A stretch of 64,000 bases of DNA from Bacillus_BD sp963787345 (GCA_963787345.1 CAWBCW010000005.1:1-64000); one strand, 5' to 3'. Counted from the first letter of the stretch, positions 26,520 through 35,580 are shown. Program-made: numbers and translations. Notes: generated by a model not told the origin, from the letters alone.

Positions 26520-27329
26520 ATGATTGAATCGACTATATGGTTAAAACAGGAGTTAGAAAAAATAGAAGTCTGGGAGAAGGAGCAGAGCGACCTTTGGTTT
26601 TGGGAAAAGCTAGGACGCTTACCTTTTAAATGGATTGATAAGCTCACTCCTAACTTTATCCAAAATAAAATAGGGGTTTTCTTAGATGAACTAGGCCAAT
26701 ATATTCAAACAGGCGGCCATTATTTAAGTTCCGCCTCTTCGCTTTCCACTTACTATCCTGATGACCAAATACATACAATCGAAGAAGCAGCCCTTTTACC
26801 CATTTCTAAAATGGACGAAGCTGTAATAGGACTAACAAAAACGAGAAAAAAAGTTGCAACTGTTCAAGGAGCCGGAACAGGGATCGGCGGTATATTTACA
26901 ATCACAATCGACATTCCTCTTCTGCTCGGGTTGCAATTAAAAACATTACAAGATATTGCCATGTGCTACGGCTATGATCCAAAGGATAAAGAAGAACGTT
27001 TATTTATTGTAAAGTGTTTGCAATTTGTGTCTGCTGATATTGTCGGCAAGCAGAGCATTTTAAAGCAATTAACCAGTACTTCTGACGATCAAAAAAGAGA
27101 AGTTATTTCAGAAATTCAAGGATGGCGTGAAGTCGTCTATTCTTATCGTGATCAATTAGGGTGGAAAAAGCTATTTCAGATGGTACCAATAGCAGGTATC
27201 CTGTTTGGCGCTTTTTCAAACCGCTCCGCTGTCAATGATATTGCTGAAGCGGGAATGATGCTTTATCGAAAAAGAAGGATCATCGAAAGAATTTCTAACG
27301 ATGTGTTAAAAGAAACACCAAAAGCATGA
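26520..27329 (+). CDS. EcsC family protein
   Basis: 269 residues from ATG 26520 behind GAGGAG. The core TKTRKKVATVQGAGTGIGGIFTITIDIPLLLGLQLKTLQDIA is typical of EcsC-like proteins, with hydrophobic segments there and around IAGILFGAFSNRSAV near residue 230. EcsC is the third protein of the Ecs transporter locus, but stand-alone copies like this one have no assigned function. Own terminator follows. Confidence 0.8.
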   Translation: MIESTIWLKQELEKIEVWEKEQSDLWFWEKLGRLPFKWIDKLTPNFIQNKIGVFLDELGQYIQTGGHYLSSASSLSTYYPDDQIHTIEEAALLPISKMDEAVIGLTKTRKKVATVQGAGTGIGGIFTITIDIPLLLGLQLKTLQDIAMCYGYDPKDKEERLFIVKCLQFVSADIVGKQSILKQLTSTSDDQKREVISEIQGWREVVYSYRDQLGWKKLFQMVPIAGILFGAFSNRSAVNDIAEAGMMLYRKRRIIERISNDVLKETPKA

Positions 27330-27356
27330 GAATCATTTATTCTTATGCTTTTTTTA
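27320..27356 (+). terminator. Terminator of the EcsC gene
   Basis: AGCATGAGAAT and ATTCTTATGCT arms with a T7 tract; overlaps the stop codon. Confidence 0.75.
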
Positions 27357-27574
27357 TTTCTTACTACTCCCTCTCCCCAAAAAAAGAGATGAATGACCTT
27401 ACTTTATCATTTTTTAGACTTTCAAATTTCAATTTCAAAAGTTCCATTTATTAACAAAATAACCGGCTGAGACCTCATTTTCGGACTTATACGTTAATTT
27501 TGGTAGCCTGAACAGCCATCTCTTCCTTCATGCTCACTAATTGAGCCGATTACTCATAAAGTTCATAATTTTCC
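27357..27574. other. Intergenic region without recognisable gene
   Basis: About 220 bp of A/T-rich sequence between the EcsC terminator and the proH promoter. No reading frame with a ribosome site and no strong hairpin seen. Confidence 0.6.
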
Positions 27575-27603
27575 TTGAATAAAGGTTTTTTCATTGTTAG
27601 TAT
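27575..27603 (+). promoter_or_regulatory. SigA-type promoter of proH-proJ
   Basis: TTGAAT at 27575-27580, a 17-bp spacer and TAGTAT at 27598-27603, about 45 nt before the proH ATG. In B. subtilis the proHJ promoter responds to high osmolarity; that response here is inferred. Confidence 0.55.
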
Positions 27604-27650
27604 AGGGACTATGAAAAAATAGAACACCATACGAACAAAGGAGAGGTTGC

Positions 27651-28487
27651 ATGTTAACGAATAAGAAGATTTTATTTTTAGGAGCTGGGTCGATGGCTGA
27701 GGCCATGATCTCAGGAATTACTGAAGCCAATAAAATGAAAAGAACTAACATAACAGTATCGAATTACAGCAATAAAAACCGATTAGAACAATTAGAAACA
27801 ACCTACGGCATTAAGGCTTTGCCTAAAGAACAACTAAAGATCGCAGAAGCAGATATCATTGTTCTTGCCATGAAACCAAAGGATGTTGAAAACGCCCTAT
27901 ACTCCATTCAACAAACCATACAGTCACATCAATTAGTTCTTTCTGTATTAGCTGGAATTACTACCTCCTTTATCGAGCAACTTACAGCGACTGGACAACA
28001 GGTCGTTCGCGTAATGCCAAATACATCTAGCATGATTTGTGAGTCTGCCACCGCCATATCCTCAGGAAAATATACGTCCGAGCAAAATATGAACATTGCG
28101 AAAGAGTTACTGCAATGTATTGGAGAGGTCTACATCATAGAAGAAAAGCATATGGATATATTTACCGGAATCGCCGGGAGCGGTCCTGCTTATATTTATT
28201 ATTTAATGGAGCATATGGAAAAGGCCGGGATCGAAGCGGGGTTACCCCAATATCTCACCCGTGATATCATTGCACAAACGATTCTTGGGGCTGCGAAAAT
28301 GGTGAAAAAACAGGGCGAGAATCCTTCATCTTTAAGAATAAAAGTAACATCACCAAATGGAACAACTGCCGCTGGACTCCAAGCCCTAGAATTAAATAAC
28401 GGTGGCGTAGCAATTACAAAGGCGATCGAACAAGCATCACAGCGTTCTAATGATTTAAGTAAAGAATTACAAAAATCAACGATCTAA
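27651..28487 (+). CDS. proH: Pyrroline-5-carboxylate reductase (ProH type)
   Basis: Reduces P5C to proline with NAD(P)H, the last step of proline synthesis. 278 residues, full length. FLGAGSMAEAMISGI (Rossmann loop) at the start, VVRVMPNTSSMICE near 125, and the C-terminal signature GSGPAYIYYLMEHM ... TSPNGTTAAGLQALE. The pairing with a downstream glutamate kinase and no proA matches the osmostress proHJ operon of Bacillus rather than anabolic proBA/proI. GGAGAGG lies before ATG 27651. Confidence 0.88.
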   Translation: MLTNKKILFLGAGSMAEAMISGITEANKMKRTNITVSNYSNKNRLEQLETTYGIKALPKEQLKIAEADIIVLAMKPKDVENALYSIQQTIQSHQLVLSVLAGITTSFIEQLTATGQQVVRVMPNTSSMICESATAISSGKYTSEQNMNIAKELLQCIGEVYIIEEKHMDIFTGIAGSGPAYIYYLMEHMEKAGIEAGLPQYLTRDIIAQTILGAAKMVKKQGENPSSLRIKVTSPNGTTAAGLQALELNNGGVAITKAIEQASQRSNDLSKELQKSTI

Positions 28488-28576
28488 TCTCAAATAATTA
28501 ACGTTACTTATTTTCAATATAACCTTCTAAATAGATTTTTGAATTTTGGGAGTTGGAAAAATACAGGAGTGATAAA

Positions 28577-29731
28577 ATGAGCTCGGACAAAGAGCAAAAG
28601 CGGATTGTTATTAAAGTTGGGAGCAGTTCATTAACGAGTTACCACGGGGAAATCAGTCATCGAAAACTTGAAAAATTAGCAGATGAAGTCGTTCCTCTAA
28701 AAGATGCTGGCCATGAAGTCGTACTCGTCTCTTCTGGTGCGGTTGCTGCTGGCTATCGGAAACTTGGATGTCTTGAACGTCCTACAGCATTATCAGAAAA
28801 ACAGGCAGCTGCTTCAATTGGCCAAGGCTTATTAATGGAAACTTATTCGAAGCTTTTTATGTCAAACGGATATGTTGCATCCCAAATCTTAATTACAAAA
28901 AGCGACTTCTTAGATGAAAATCGCTATAAAAATGTTCGTAATACGTTAAATGTTCTATTGGAAAGAGGAATTATTCCCATAGTCAATGAAAATGACACCG
29001 TAACCGTTGATCGTCTGAAATTCGGCGATAACGACACCCTCTCTGCCAAAGTTGCAAGCATTGTTGAAGCTGATCAATTAATTATTCTTTCAGATATTGA
29101 TGGTTTGTACGATGATCATCCGGGATTAAACAAGAACGCTAAATTAATTGAACAAGTGAATAAAATCACACCTGAAATTGAAGCAGTTGCAGGTGATTCT
29201 GAAAGTTCAGTTGGTACAGGCGGCATGAGATCAAAAATCGAAGCGGTCAAAATTGCCTTAGCCTCTGGAATTCCTACCTTTTTAGGAAATGCCAGCAAAG
29301 ACGGAATTGTTGCCAAGGCGCTATCTGGAAAAGCAAGAGGTACTTATTTTGAGATTGAACAACCACAGATCATATTAAATCAAAAGAAAAAATGGATTGC
29401 TTTTCATTCCAATCCTGAAGGAGAAATCATCATCCATCAAAAGGCAAAAAAACGGTTGATTGAAGACCATGTTGATTTAACCTTATCTGGTATTCAGGAT
29501 ATTAACGGTCCATTTAATAAAGGTTCAGTCATTCGAATTCTCGATATTTCCGGGAGAGAAATTGGCTGTGGGGTTGTCAATGTCTCTTCAAAAGAAATAC
29601 AAACATTAACAAAAAAATTAACCATTTCTCTTATGAACGAACTGTCATTGAGAGCAAGGATTTTGTTTGTCAACGAAAGTTCTTATTACGGTTTAACATC
29701 AGTAAGAGAAATCTCCTACTTCTATAAGTAG
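28577..29731 (+). CDS. proJ: Glutamate 5-kinase (ProJ type), C-terminus possibly frameshifted
   Basis: Phosphorylates glutamate, the committed step to proline. 384 residues from ATG 28577 behind CAGGAGTG. Amino-acid kinase domain: VIKVGSSSLTS, SSGAVAAGYRKLG, NENDTV, KFGDNDTLSA, VGTGGMRSKIEA. A PUA domain starts near 285 (WIAFHSNPEGEIIIHQ, KGSVIRILDISGREIG). After SSKEIQTL the frame reads unfamiliar sequence, whereas with one more A in the A7 run near 29611-29617 it would read NHFSYERTVIESKDFV, closer to PUA ends of the family. The kinase domain itself is intact. Confidence 0.85.
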   Translation: MSSDKEQKRIVIKVGSSSLTSYHGEISHRKLEKLADEVVPLKDAGHEVVLVSSGAVAAGYRKLGCLERPTALSEKQAAASIGQGLLMETYSKLFMSNGYVASQILITKSDFLDENRYKNVRNTLNVLLERGIIPIVNENDTVTVDRLKFGDNDTLSAKVASIVEADQLIILSDIDGLYDDHPGLNKNAKLIEQVNKITPEIEAVAGDSESSVGTGGMRSKIEAVKIALASGIPTFLGNASKDGIVAKALSGKARGTYFEIEQPQIILNQKKKWIAFHSNPEGEIIIHQKAKKRLIEDHVDLTLSGIQDINGPFNKGSVIRILDISGREIGCGVVNVSSKEIQTLTKKLTISLMNELSLRARILFVNESSYYGLTSVREISYFYK

Positions 29732-29796
29732 TGAGGTAAAAACCAAATAATAACCATTTAATCGGAATTCAAACCTTGGTTAATAAAGTGAAACTT

Positions 29797-29990
29797 CCAT
29801 CAGTGGGGTCTTTCATCCCCCCACTGATGAAAAGCCCGAGGCCTGTGGCTTGCTGGTCACACAGACGTTTCCGCAGGCGCATTTATTTTATGTTCATTAT
29901 TTCGGAGCTTTACGGGCAATTACGCCGCCACCTATCTTCTTTTATTGTAATCAGAATTTTCAGTCGGTGGTCTGGCTGCCCGTTAAGCCC
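29797..29990 (+). promoter_or_regulatory. Highly structured leader region upstream of the proline symporter unit
   Basis: The 305-bp gap after proJ holds no gene but several hairpins: CATCAGTGGGG/CCCCACTGATG (29797-29829), GCCTG/CAGGC enclosing CTGTG/CACAG (about 29843-29880), and a long-range stem ACGGGCA/TGCCCGT enclosing GCCGCCACC/GGTGGTCTGGC (29912-29985). It is more GC-rich than its surroundings and ends about 50 nt before the next start codon. Could be a cis-regulatory RNA, a terminator/antiterminator system or a repeat. It does not match a riboswitch I recognise. Confidence 0.5.
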
Positions 29991-30037
29991 GATATAAATA
30001 ATCATTCTATTTAAATGCTTTGAAAGGAGGTGAAATC

Positions 30038-30187
30038 ATGGAATTCACATTAACATCTGCGACTTGGGCATGGTTATTGATTCCAATGCCCCTGTTAATA
30101 TTGTTGTCTGTCATTACGTATTTTACAGAAAGTAAAAAAAATCAATCTATATTCGAAAAGGAGAGGGTGAATCAGAATGGATATTAA
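30038..30187 (+). CDS. Symporter small accessory protein
   Basis: 49 residues from ATG 30038 behind a perfect GAAAGGAGGTG. One membrane helix (WAWLLIPMPLLILLSVITYF) and a basic/acidic tail (ESKKNQSIFEKERV). It overlaps the symporter start by 11 nt, so translation is coupled. Small proteins of this size and layout are found directly before sodium/solute symporter genes and are thought to be partners of the transporter. Confidence 0.8.
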   Translation: MEFTLTSATWAWLLIPMPLLILLSVITYFTESKKNQSIFEKERVNQNGY

Positions 30188-31674
30188 TGTCCCCACGTTA
30201 ACTTCAATTATTATTTATTTAATTGGAATGTTACTCATCGGGATTTATGCAGCTAGAAAAACAAAAGATTTAACCGATTATGTACTTGGTGGCAGAAGCC
30301 TCGGAGGAGGTGTCGCAGCATTAAGTGCCGGCGCTTCAGATATGAGCGGATGGTTATTACTTGGACTTCCAGGAGCGATGTATGTCGGGGGTATGAGTGA
30401 GATTTGGCTTCCAATCGGGCTTTCTGTTGGTGCATACCTGAACTGGCAATTTGTTGCAAAACCATTAAGAGTCTATACAGAAGTAGCCAGTGACTCTGTT
30501 ACAGTCCCTGACTTTTTTGAAAGTCGCTTCCATGATCGTTCAAAAATGTTAAAAATTGTTTCAGCTATTGTTATTCTCTTATTCTTTACATTCTATACTT
30601 CTTCCAGTCTTGGTCGGCGGAGCCATCCTCCTTGAAAACTCATTTGGGATGGATTATCAAATAGCCTTATGGGTTGGTGCAGCTGTTATTCTTTCCTACA
30701 CCCTTTTTGGTGGATTTCTTGCAGCGAGCTGGACTGACTTTATTCAAGGGATTCTGATGTTTCTCGCCTTAATCATCATACCAACTGCTGCGGTTTATGA
30801 GCTTGGCGGTTGGAATGAAACTATTCAAAAGGTCGGAAATATTGATGTTTCCCATCTAGATGTTTATTCAGGAGCCACTGCCATTGGGGTCATTTCCTTA
30901 TTAGCCTGGGGACTTGGGTACTTCGGACAGCCACATATCATCGTTCGGTTTATGGGGATTAAATCAACAAGGGAAGTTCCAAAAGCCCGGTTGATCGGGA
31001 TGGTTTGGATGATTCTATCATTATTTGGTGCTGTATTTGTTGGATTTGCCGGAATCGCCTACTTTGCTGATGCACCATTAGAAAATTCGGAAACGGTTTT
31101 TATCATGTTTTCGCAAATACTCTTTAATCCTTGGGTAGCAGGTTTCCTGCTCGCAGCGATTCTTTCAGCAATCATGAGTACTGTAGACTCACAATTAATT
31201 GTAGCCTCTAGTGCACTAGCAAACGACTTTTATAAATCTCTTTTTAGAAGAAACGCTTCTGTAAAGGAAGAAATGATTGTTGGAAGAATTGCTGTTCTCG
31301 GCATCGCGATTATTGCGATCTTTCTAGGATATGATCCAAACAGTAAAGTATTAGAACTTGTCAGTTACGCTTGGGCCGGATTCGGAGCCGCTTTTGGTCC
31401 TGTCATTATCTTAAGTTTGTTCTGGAAGCGAATGACCAGAAATGGGGCATTTGCAGGGATCGTTGTTGGAGCTTTAACTGTTATTATTTGGTCTAACTTA
31501 TCTGGAGGACTTTTTGAGCTTTATGAACTAGCTCCTGGATTCTTATTTGCTTTCATGGCAATTATCGTTGTAAGTCTTCTCGAAAAAGCCCCTTCTGATC
31601 AAATTCAAGTCGAATTTGATCAGTATAAATTAAAGTTGAAAGATGACCACGTCGAAAAAACGATTCATTTTTAA
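30177..31674 (+). pseudogene. putP: Sodium/proline symporter (PutP/OpuE type) with a one-base frameshift
   Basis: SSS-family proline transporter, about 497 residues if repaired. Frame 1 (to 30635) has LTDYVLGGRSLGGGVAALSAGASDMSGW and ends FTFYTSSSLGRRSHPP. Frame 2 resumes with LVGGAILLENSFGMDYQIAL and continues through WGLGYFGQPHIIVRFMGIKS and LAAILSAIMSTVDSQL to the end at 31674. One extra base within 30604-30613 (expected T-S-S-x-L-V-G-G) explains the break. No other damage is seen, so it is either a recent mutation or a sequencing error. As annotated, the product would stop after about 150 residues. Confidence 0.88.
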
Positions 31675-31677
31675 TCT

Positions 31678-31724
31678 AAAAAAAACGGATTTAATTCCTT
31701 ACTGGATTAAATCCGTTTTTTATT
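31678..31724. terminator. Bidirectional terminator between putP and rocD
   Basis: AAAAACGGATTTAAT and ATTAAATCCGTTTTT with a 10-nt loop, serving convergent genes. Confidence 0.85.
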
Positions 31725-31744
31725 GACTCAATGATTCCGCAATA

Positions 31745-32956
31745 TCATTTACCCCAAAACTTTATGAATTCTTTCAAAGCCCAATCCAACTCTACTTTCG
31801 AAATAGTTAGCGGAGGTGCTAACCGGATAACGGTTTCATGGGTTTCCTTACATAATAACCCTTCTTCTTTTAAAGCCTCACAATAGGGCCTTGCAGCTTC
31901 TGTTAATTCGACACCAATTAATAATCCTTTCCCTCTAACTTCCTTAACAATTGGATTTTTTATCGTTTTTAGCTGGCTTAAGAAATAGTTTCCTAGATCG
32001 AAAGAGCACTGTACTAAGTTTTCTTCTTCTATCACTTCTAAGGCTGCTATGGAGACCGCACAGGCTAGCGGATTTCCACCGAAAGTTGAACCATGGGAAC
32101 CTGGATTAAAGACACCTAAAACACTCGAATGAGCAGCTACACATGAAATTGGTAATACACCGCCACCAAGTGCTTTTCCTAAAATATAAATATCTGGCTC
32201 TACGTTTTCCCATTCGCAGGCAAACATTTTTCCCGTTCGTCCAATTCCAACTTGAATTTCGTCTGCAATCAATAGAACATTCATTTTTTTACATAATTCC
32301 GAAGCTGCTTTTAAGAAGCCTTCTGGCGGGAAGATAATTCCTGCTTCCCCCTGAATTGGTTCAACAATAAAAGCAGCTGTATTCTCTGTGATCGCAGATT
32401 GTAAGGCTTCTAAATCTCCATAAGGAACTAATTTGATTCCTGGAAGCAACGGTCCAAACCCGCGTTTATATTCTTCCTCAGACGATAGTGAAACCGTCCC
32501 TAATGTCCGTCCATGAAAGTTTCCAATACAAGCAATGATTTCTGCTTTTCCTTCCTTAATCCCTTTCACGTCATAGCCCCATCTTCTTGCAGCTTTAAGA
32601 GCCGTTTCAACAGCCTCAGCACCTGTATTCATTGGAAGAACCATGTTTTTCTTCGTTATTTGGCAAACTTTTTCATACCATGGACCTAGTTGGTCATTAT
32701 GAAAAGCTCTTGAGGTTAAAGTCACTTTATCCGCTTGATTTTTTAAAGCCCCAATGATTTTTGGATGGCAATGCCCTTGATTAAGCGCGGAATAAGCACT
32801 AAGCATGTCCAAATAACGGTTACCCTCCGGATCTTCTACCCAAACCCCTTCTGCCTTTTCAATGACAATTGGTAGAGGGTGATAGTTATTCGCTCCGAAT
32901 TGCTCTGTTTTCGCAATTATTTTTTGAGTTTTAAGGCTTTTATTTATACTCATCAT
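31745..32956 (-). CDS. rocD: Ornithine aminotransferase
   Basis: Transfers the delta-amino group of ornithine to 2-oxoglutarate, giving glutamate semialdehyde/P5C, in arginine/ornithine breakdown. 403 residues. NYHPLPIVIEKAEGVWVEDPEG at the N-terminus, MNTGAEAVETALK, LLIADEIQVGIGRTGK (PLP Asp) and YILGKALGGGVLP (PLP lysine). AAGGAGA lies before ATG 32956. It follows rocA by 67 nt and converts into the P5C pool shared with proH and rocA. Confidence 0.93.
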   Translation of the reverse strand: MMSINKSLKTQKIIAKTEQFGANNYHPLPIVIEKAEGVWVEDPEGNRYLDMLSAYSALNQGHCHPKIIGALKNQADKVTLTSRAFHNDQLGPWYEKVCQITKKNMVLPMNTGAEAVETALKAARRWGYDVKGIKEGKAEIIACIGNFHGRTLGTVSLSSEEEYKRGFGPLLPGIKLVPYGDLEALQSAITENTAAFIVEPIQGEAGIIFPPEGFLKAASELCKKMNVLLIADEIQVGIGRTGKMFACEWENVEPDIYILGKALGGGVLPISCVAAHSSVLGVFNPGSHGSTFGGNPLACAVSIAALEVIEEENLVQCSFDLGNYFLSQLKTIKNPIVKEVRGKGLLIGVELTEAARPYCEALKEEGLLCKETHETVIRLAPPLTISKVELDWALKEFIKFWGK

Positions 32957-33023
32957 TATGAATCTCCTTCCTTGACGTTCAGTATGAGAAGATGCTGCAG
33001 TCTCACCTTCCTCTCTTTATAAT

Positions 33024-34568
33024 TTACAGTTTTTCTGATGTAGTCTTCGCTTGCATGTGAAGAATTAAATAATCAGGACCCCCAGCTTTTGAATCTGTTC
33101 CAGACATATTAAACCCGCCAAATGGCTGGTATCCTACTACAGCCCCTGTACACTTACTGTTAAAGTATAGATTTCCAACATGAAATTCTTCCCTTGCACG
33201 TTCAATGTGTTCACGATTATTGGAAATAAATGCACCTGTTAATCCATAGTCCGTATTATTAGCGATTGCCATCATATGATTGAAATCTTTTGCTTTACAA
33301 ATGGCTAAAACAGGGCCGAAAATCTCTTCTTGCATGATCTTTGCATTTTCATCCACATCTGCAAAAATCGTTGGTTCGATGAAGAAGCCTGTAGAATCAT
33401 CGCCTTGTCCACCTATCAACATACGCCCTTCGTTCTTACCGATCTCAATATAATTCATCACTCTCTCGTAGGATGCCTCATCTATGACGGGTCCGATATA
33501 GGTCGCTGAATTAGCAGGATCTCCTACGTTTAAGCTCCGAGTTTTTGCGACTACTTTTTGCAAAACCTCCTCATAAATATCCTTGTGGATCACTGCACGA
33601 GATCCCGCTGAACATTTTTGTCCAGAAAAGCCGAACGCTGAATAAACAATTGAATTTACAGCTGTTTCTATGTCTGCAGAGCGATCGACGACAACTGTAT
33701 CTTTGCCACCCATTTCAGCAATGACTCGCTTTAACCATTTTTGTCCTTTTTGTACTTTCGCAGCACGTTCATAAATCCGACAGCCAACTTCACGTGAGCC
33801 TGTAAAAGACACAAACCGGGTTTGTGGATGGTCTACTAAATAATCACCAATATCCGCACTGTTGCCTGGTACAAAATTAATCACACCGTCTGGTAACCCT
33901 GCTTCTTCCATAAGTTCAACAAATTTTGCGGCAACTACAGGTGTTGTATTCGCCGGCTTTAATAATACGGTATTCCCTGTTATGGCAGCTGCAATTGTAG
34001 TGCCCGCCATAATGGCAAGCGGAAAATTGAATGGGGAAATAACAATCCCTACGCCAAGCGGAATATAGTGAAATTGATTAAATTCACCGTCTCGTTGTTC
34101 CATCGAAATTCCATCTTTTAAACGGTACATTTGCCGAGCATAATACTCCAAAAAGTCAATAGCTTCAGCAGTGTCAGCATCCGCTTCTGCCCATGGTTTC
34201 CCCGCTTCTTTTACCAAATAGGCGGAAAATTCATGTTTACGACGGCGCAACATAGCCGCTGCACGCAAAACAATTGAAATCCGATGTTCTGGCCGCCACT
34301 TTTTCCAAGACCGAAATGTGGTTAAAGCATTTTTCATCGCCTTTTCCGCTATTTCCTTATCCGCAAGCGATACTCTCCCAATTACTTCTTTTTTATTGGC
34401 TGGATTTTGCACAGTGATTCTATTCTCTGTCATGATTTTTTCTCCACCAATGATTAATGGATATTCCTTGCTTAATTGTGATTGAACAAATGATAATGCT
34501 TCTTGGAAGGTTTGTTTATTTTTTTCATCATCAAAATCAGTTAGGGGTTCGGTAACATAAGGTTTCAT
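33024..34568 (-). CDS. rocA: L-glutamate gamma-semialdehyde (P5C) dehydrogenase
   Basis: Oxidises glutamate semialdehyde/P5C to glutamate with NAD. 514 residues counted from ATG 34568, the third Met codon, which has GGAGGA at 8 nt; earlier ATGs are too close to or inside that site. Aldehyde dehydrogenase motifs: ISPFNFPLAIMAG, SFTGSREVG, IAEMGGKDTVVVD (catalytic Glu) and FSGQKCSAGSR (catalytic Cys). Length equals the B. subtilis RocA/PutC type. First gene of a rocA-rocD unit; no -24/-12 promoter was found upstream. Confidence 0.93.
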   Translation of the reverse strand: MKPYVTEPLTDFDDEKNKQTFQEALSFVQSQLSKEYPLIIGGEKIMTENRITVQNPANKKEVIGRVSLADKEIAEKAMKNALTTFRSWKKWRPEHRISIVLRAAAMLRRRKHEFSAYLVKEAGKPWAEADADTAEAIDFLEYYARQMYRLKDGISMEQRDGEFNQFHYIPLGVGIVISPFNFPLAIMAGTTIAAAITGNTVLLKPANTTPVVAAKFVELMEEAGLPDGVINFVPGNSADIGDYLVDHPQTRFVSFTGSREVGCRIYERAAKVQKGQKWLKRVIAEMGGKDTVVVDRSADIETAVNSIVYSAFGFSGQKCSAGSRAVIHKDIYEEVLQKVVAKTRSLNVGDPANSATYIGPVIDEASYERVMNYIEIGKNEGRMLIGGQGDDSTGFFIEPTIFADVDENAKIMQEEIFGPVLAICKAKDFNHMMAIANNTDYGLTGAFISNNREHIERAREEFHVGNLYFNSKCTGAVVGYQPFGGFNMSGTDSKAGGPDYLILHMQAKTTSEKL

Positions 34569-34688
34569 TGTCATTTCCTCCATATCCTTTTTTTACAATA
34601 TATGAATGGAATGTACCTATGTATGCTTGATGAAGGAATGTTGACGTTCGTGTGGAGATTCAGGAAGGAAAAATAAAATAGGATACAA

Positions 34689-34721
34689 ATAAGGACAACC
34701 TAGAGATGAGGTTGTCCTTAT
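34689..34721 (-). terminator. Terminator of the 113-residue gene
   Basis: ATAAGGACAACC and GGTTGTCCTTAT arms; T-rich on the minus strand. Confidence 0.8.
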
Positions 34722-34722
34722 T

Positions 34723-35064
34723 TTAAGATTGATTGATTAATTGCTTTACTTTTCTTTCTTCTTTATGAATTTCATGTGTGAGGGACAATCGTTTATCTTT
34801 TAAAGCATTAATTTTTCCAAATAGATCTTCTTCAGTCGTATTATCTTTTAATCGACTATAAAGGTCTAGAATTTGATCATTAACTTTTTTATATTCAAGC
34901 CAGAGATTATGTAGTTTCTGTTCATGACCTTCCTCAACTTCTTGATCCGGATTTTCTAATCTTTCAATGATTTCCTGCTGCCATTTTGTATCACCCAACT
35001 TTTCAGCAAGTAAGTACAAATCTAATAATCCATTTACATCTAACGTTTTTTGTTTTTCTAGCAT
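34723..35064 (-). CDS. Helical small protein A, paralogue of the gene at 35613
   Basis: 113 residues, soluble and charged, predicted all-helical. Pattern shared with the neighbour at 35613: LLDLYLLAEKLGDTKWQQEI near the start, LWLEYKKVNDQILDLYSRLK in the middle, then INALKDKRLSLTHEIHKEE. No family recognised. AAAGGAGAAAGG lies before ATG 35064. It diverges from the spore protein gene. Confidence 0.6.
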   Translation of the reverse strand: MLEKQKTLDVNGLLDLYLLAEKLGDTKWQQEIIERLENPDQEVEEGHEQKLHNLWLEYKKVNDQILDLYSRLKDNTTEEDLFGKINALKDKRLSLTHEIHKEERKVKQLINQS

Positions 35065-35290
35065 AGTATCCTTTCTCCTTTCACAGCCGTTATTACCCTA
35101 TTGGTTATTCGATTTACCCGAATTATTAAATTATTTAAAAAACGATTTATTAACATTATAACGTGCTTTTAAAAATATTCAATTGATTTTTACAAATTAT
35201 TTAAATTTTTAGATTACATGACATTTATCGACAATTTCTATAGAATGATTATATTAAATGAGGAAATAATAATGAGAAGAGGTGATTTTT

Positions 35291-35551
35291 ATGGCACGCA
35301 GAAAACGAAATAACATACTAGTTCCCCAGGCTAGGGAAGGCTTAGATGAATTAAAATCAAAAGTGGCTGGTGTTAGTCATCCAGATAAAGCGAAATTTGA
35401 AGCAGCAAATGAAGTAGGTGTCCCACTTAAAAAGGGCTATAACGGAAAGCTAACTTCAGAACAAGCTGGTAAAGTAGGAGGTCGATTAGGAGGCCGGATG
35501 GTTCAAGAACTAATTAAGATGGCAAAAGAAGAAATAAACAAAAAACAGTAG
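35291..35551 (+). CDS. Alpha/beta-type small acid-soluble spore protein
   Basis: Protects spore DNA by coating it, and is degraded at germination by GPR. 86 residues from ATG 35291 behind AGAGGTGA. Shows LVPQAREGLDELKSKVA, then a GPR-site-like NEVGVPLKKGYNG, then the DNA-binding end KVGGRLGGRMVQELIKMAKEE. Slightly longer than the main SspA/B type, with a basic start (MARRKRNN), so a minor SASP. Expected under sigma-G, but no clear promoter was assigned. Confidence 0.85.
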   Translation: MARRKRNNILVPQAREGLDELKSKVAGVSHPDKAKFEAANEVGVPLKKGYNGKLTSEQAGKVGGRLGGRMVQELIKMAKEEINKKQ

Positions 35552-35580
35552 TGTTCACTCGTTTGAGCACTACTGTTTTA
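35543..35580 (+). terminator. Terminator of the spore protein gene
   Basis: AAACAGTAGTG and CACTACTGTTT arms overlapping the stop codon, then TTATTT. Confidence 0.75.

Noticed and set aside
29797..29990. Known riboswitch (cyclic di-AMP type or T-box) before the proline transporter
   Set aside because: The conserved words of those classes were not recognised, and no specifier or T-box sequence was seen; left as an unidentified structured region.
34569..34722. Sigma-54 promoter expected for rocA as in the roc regulon
   Set aside because: No TGGCA...TTGCA pair with correct spacing was found in the region.
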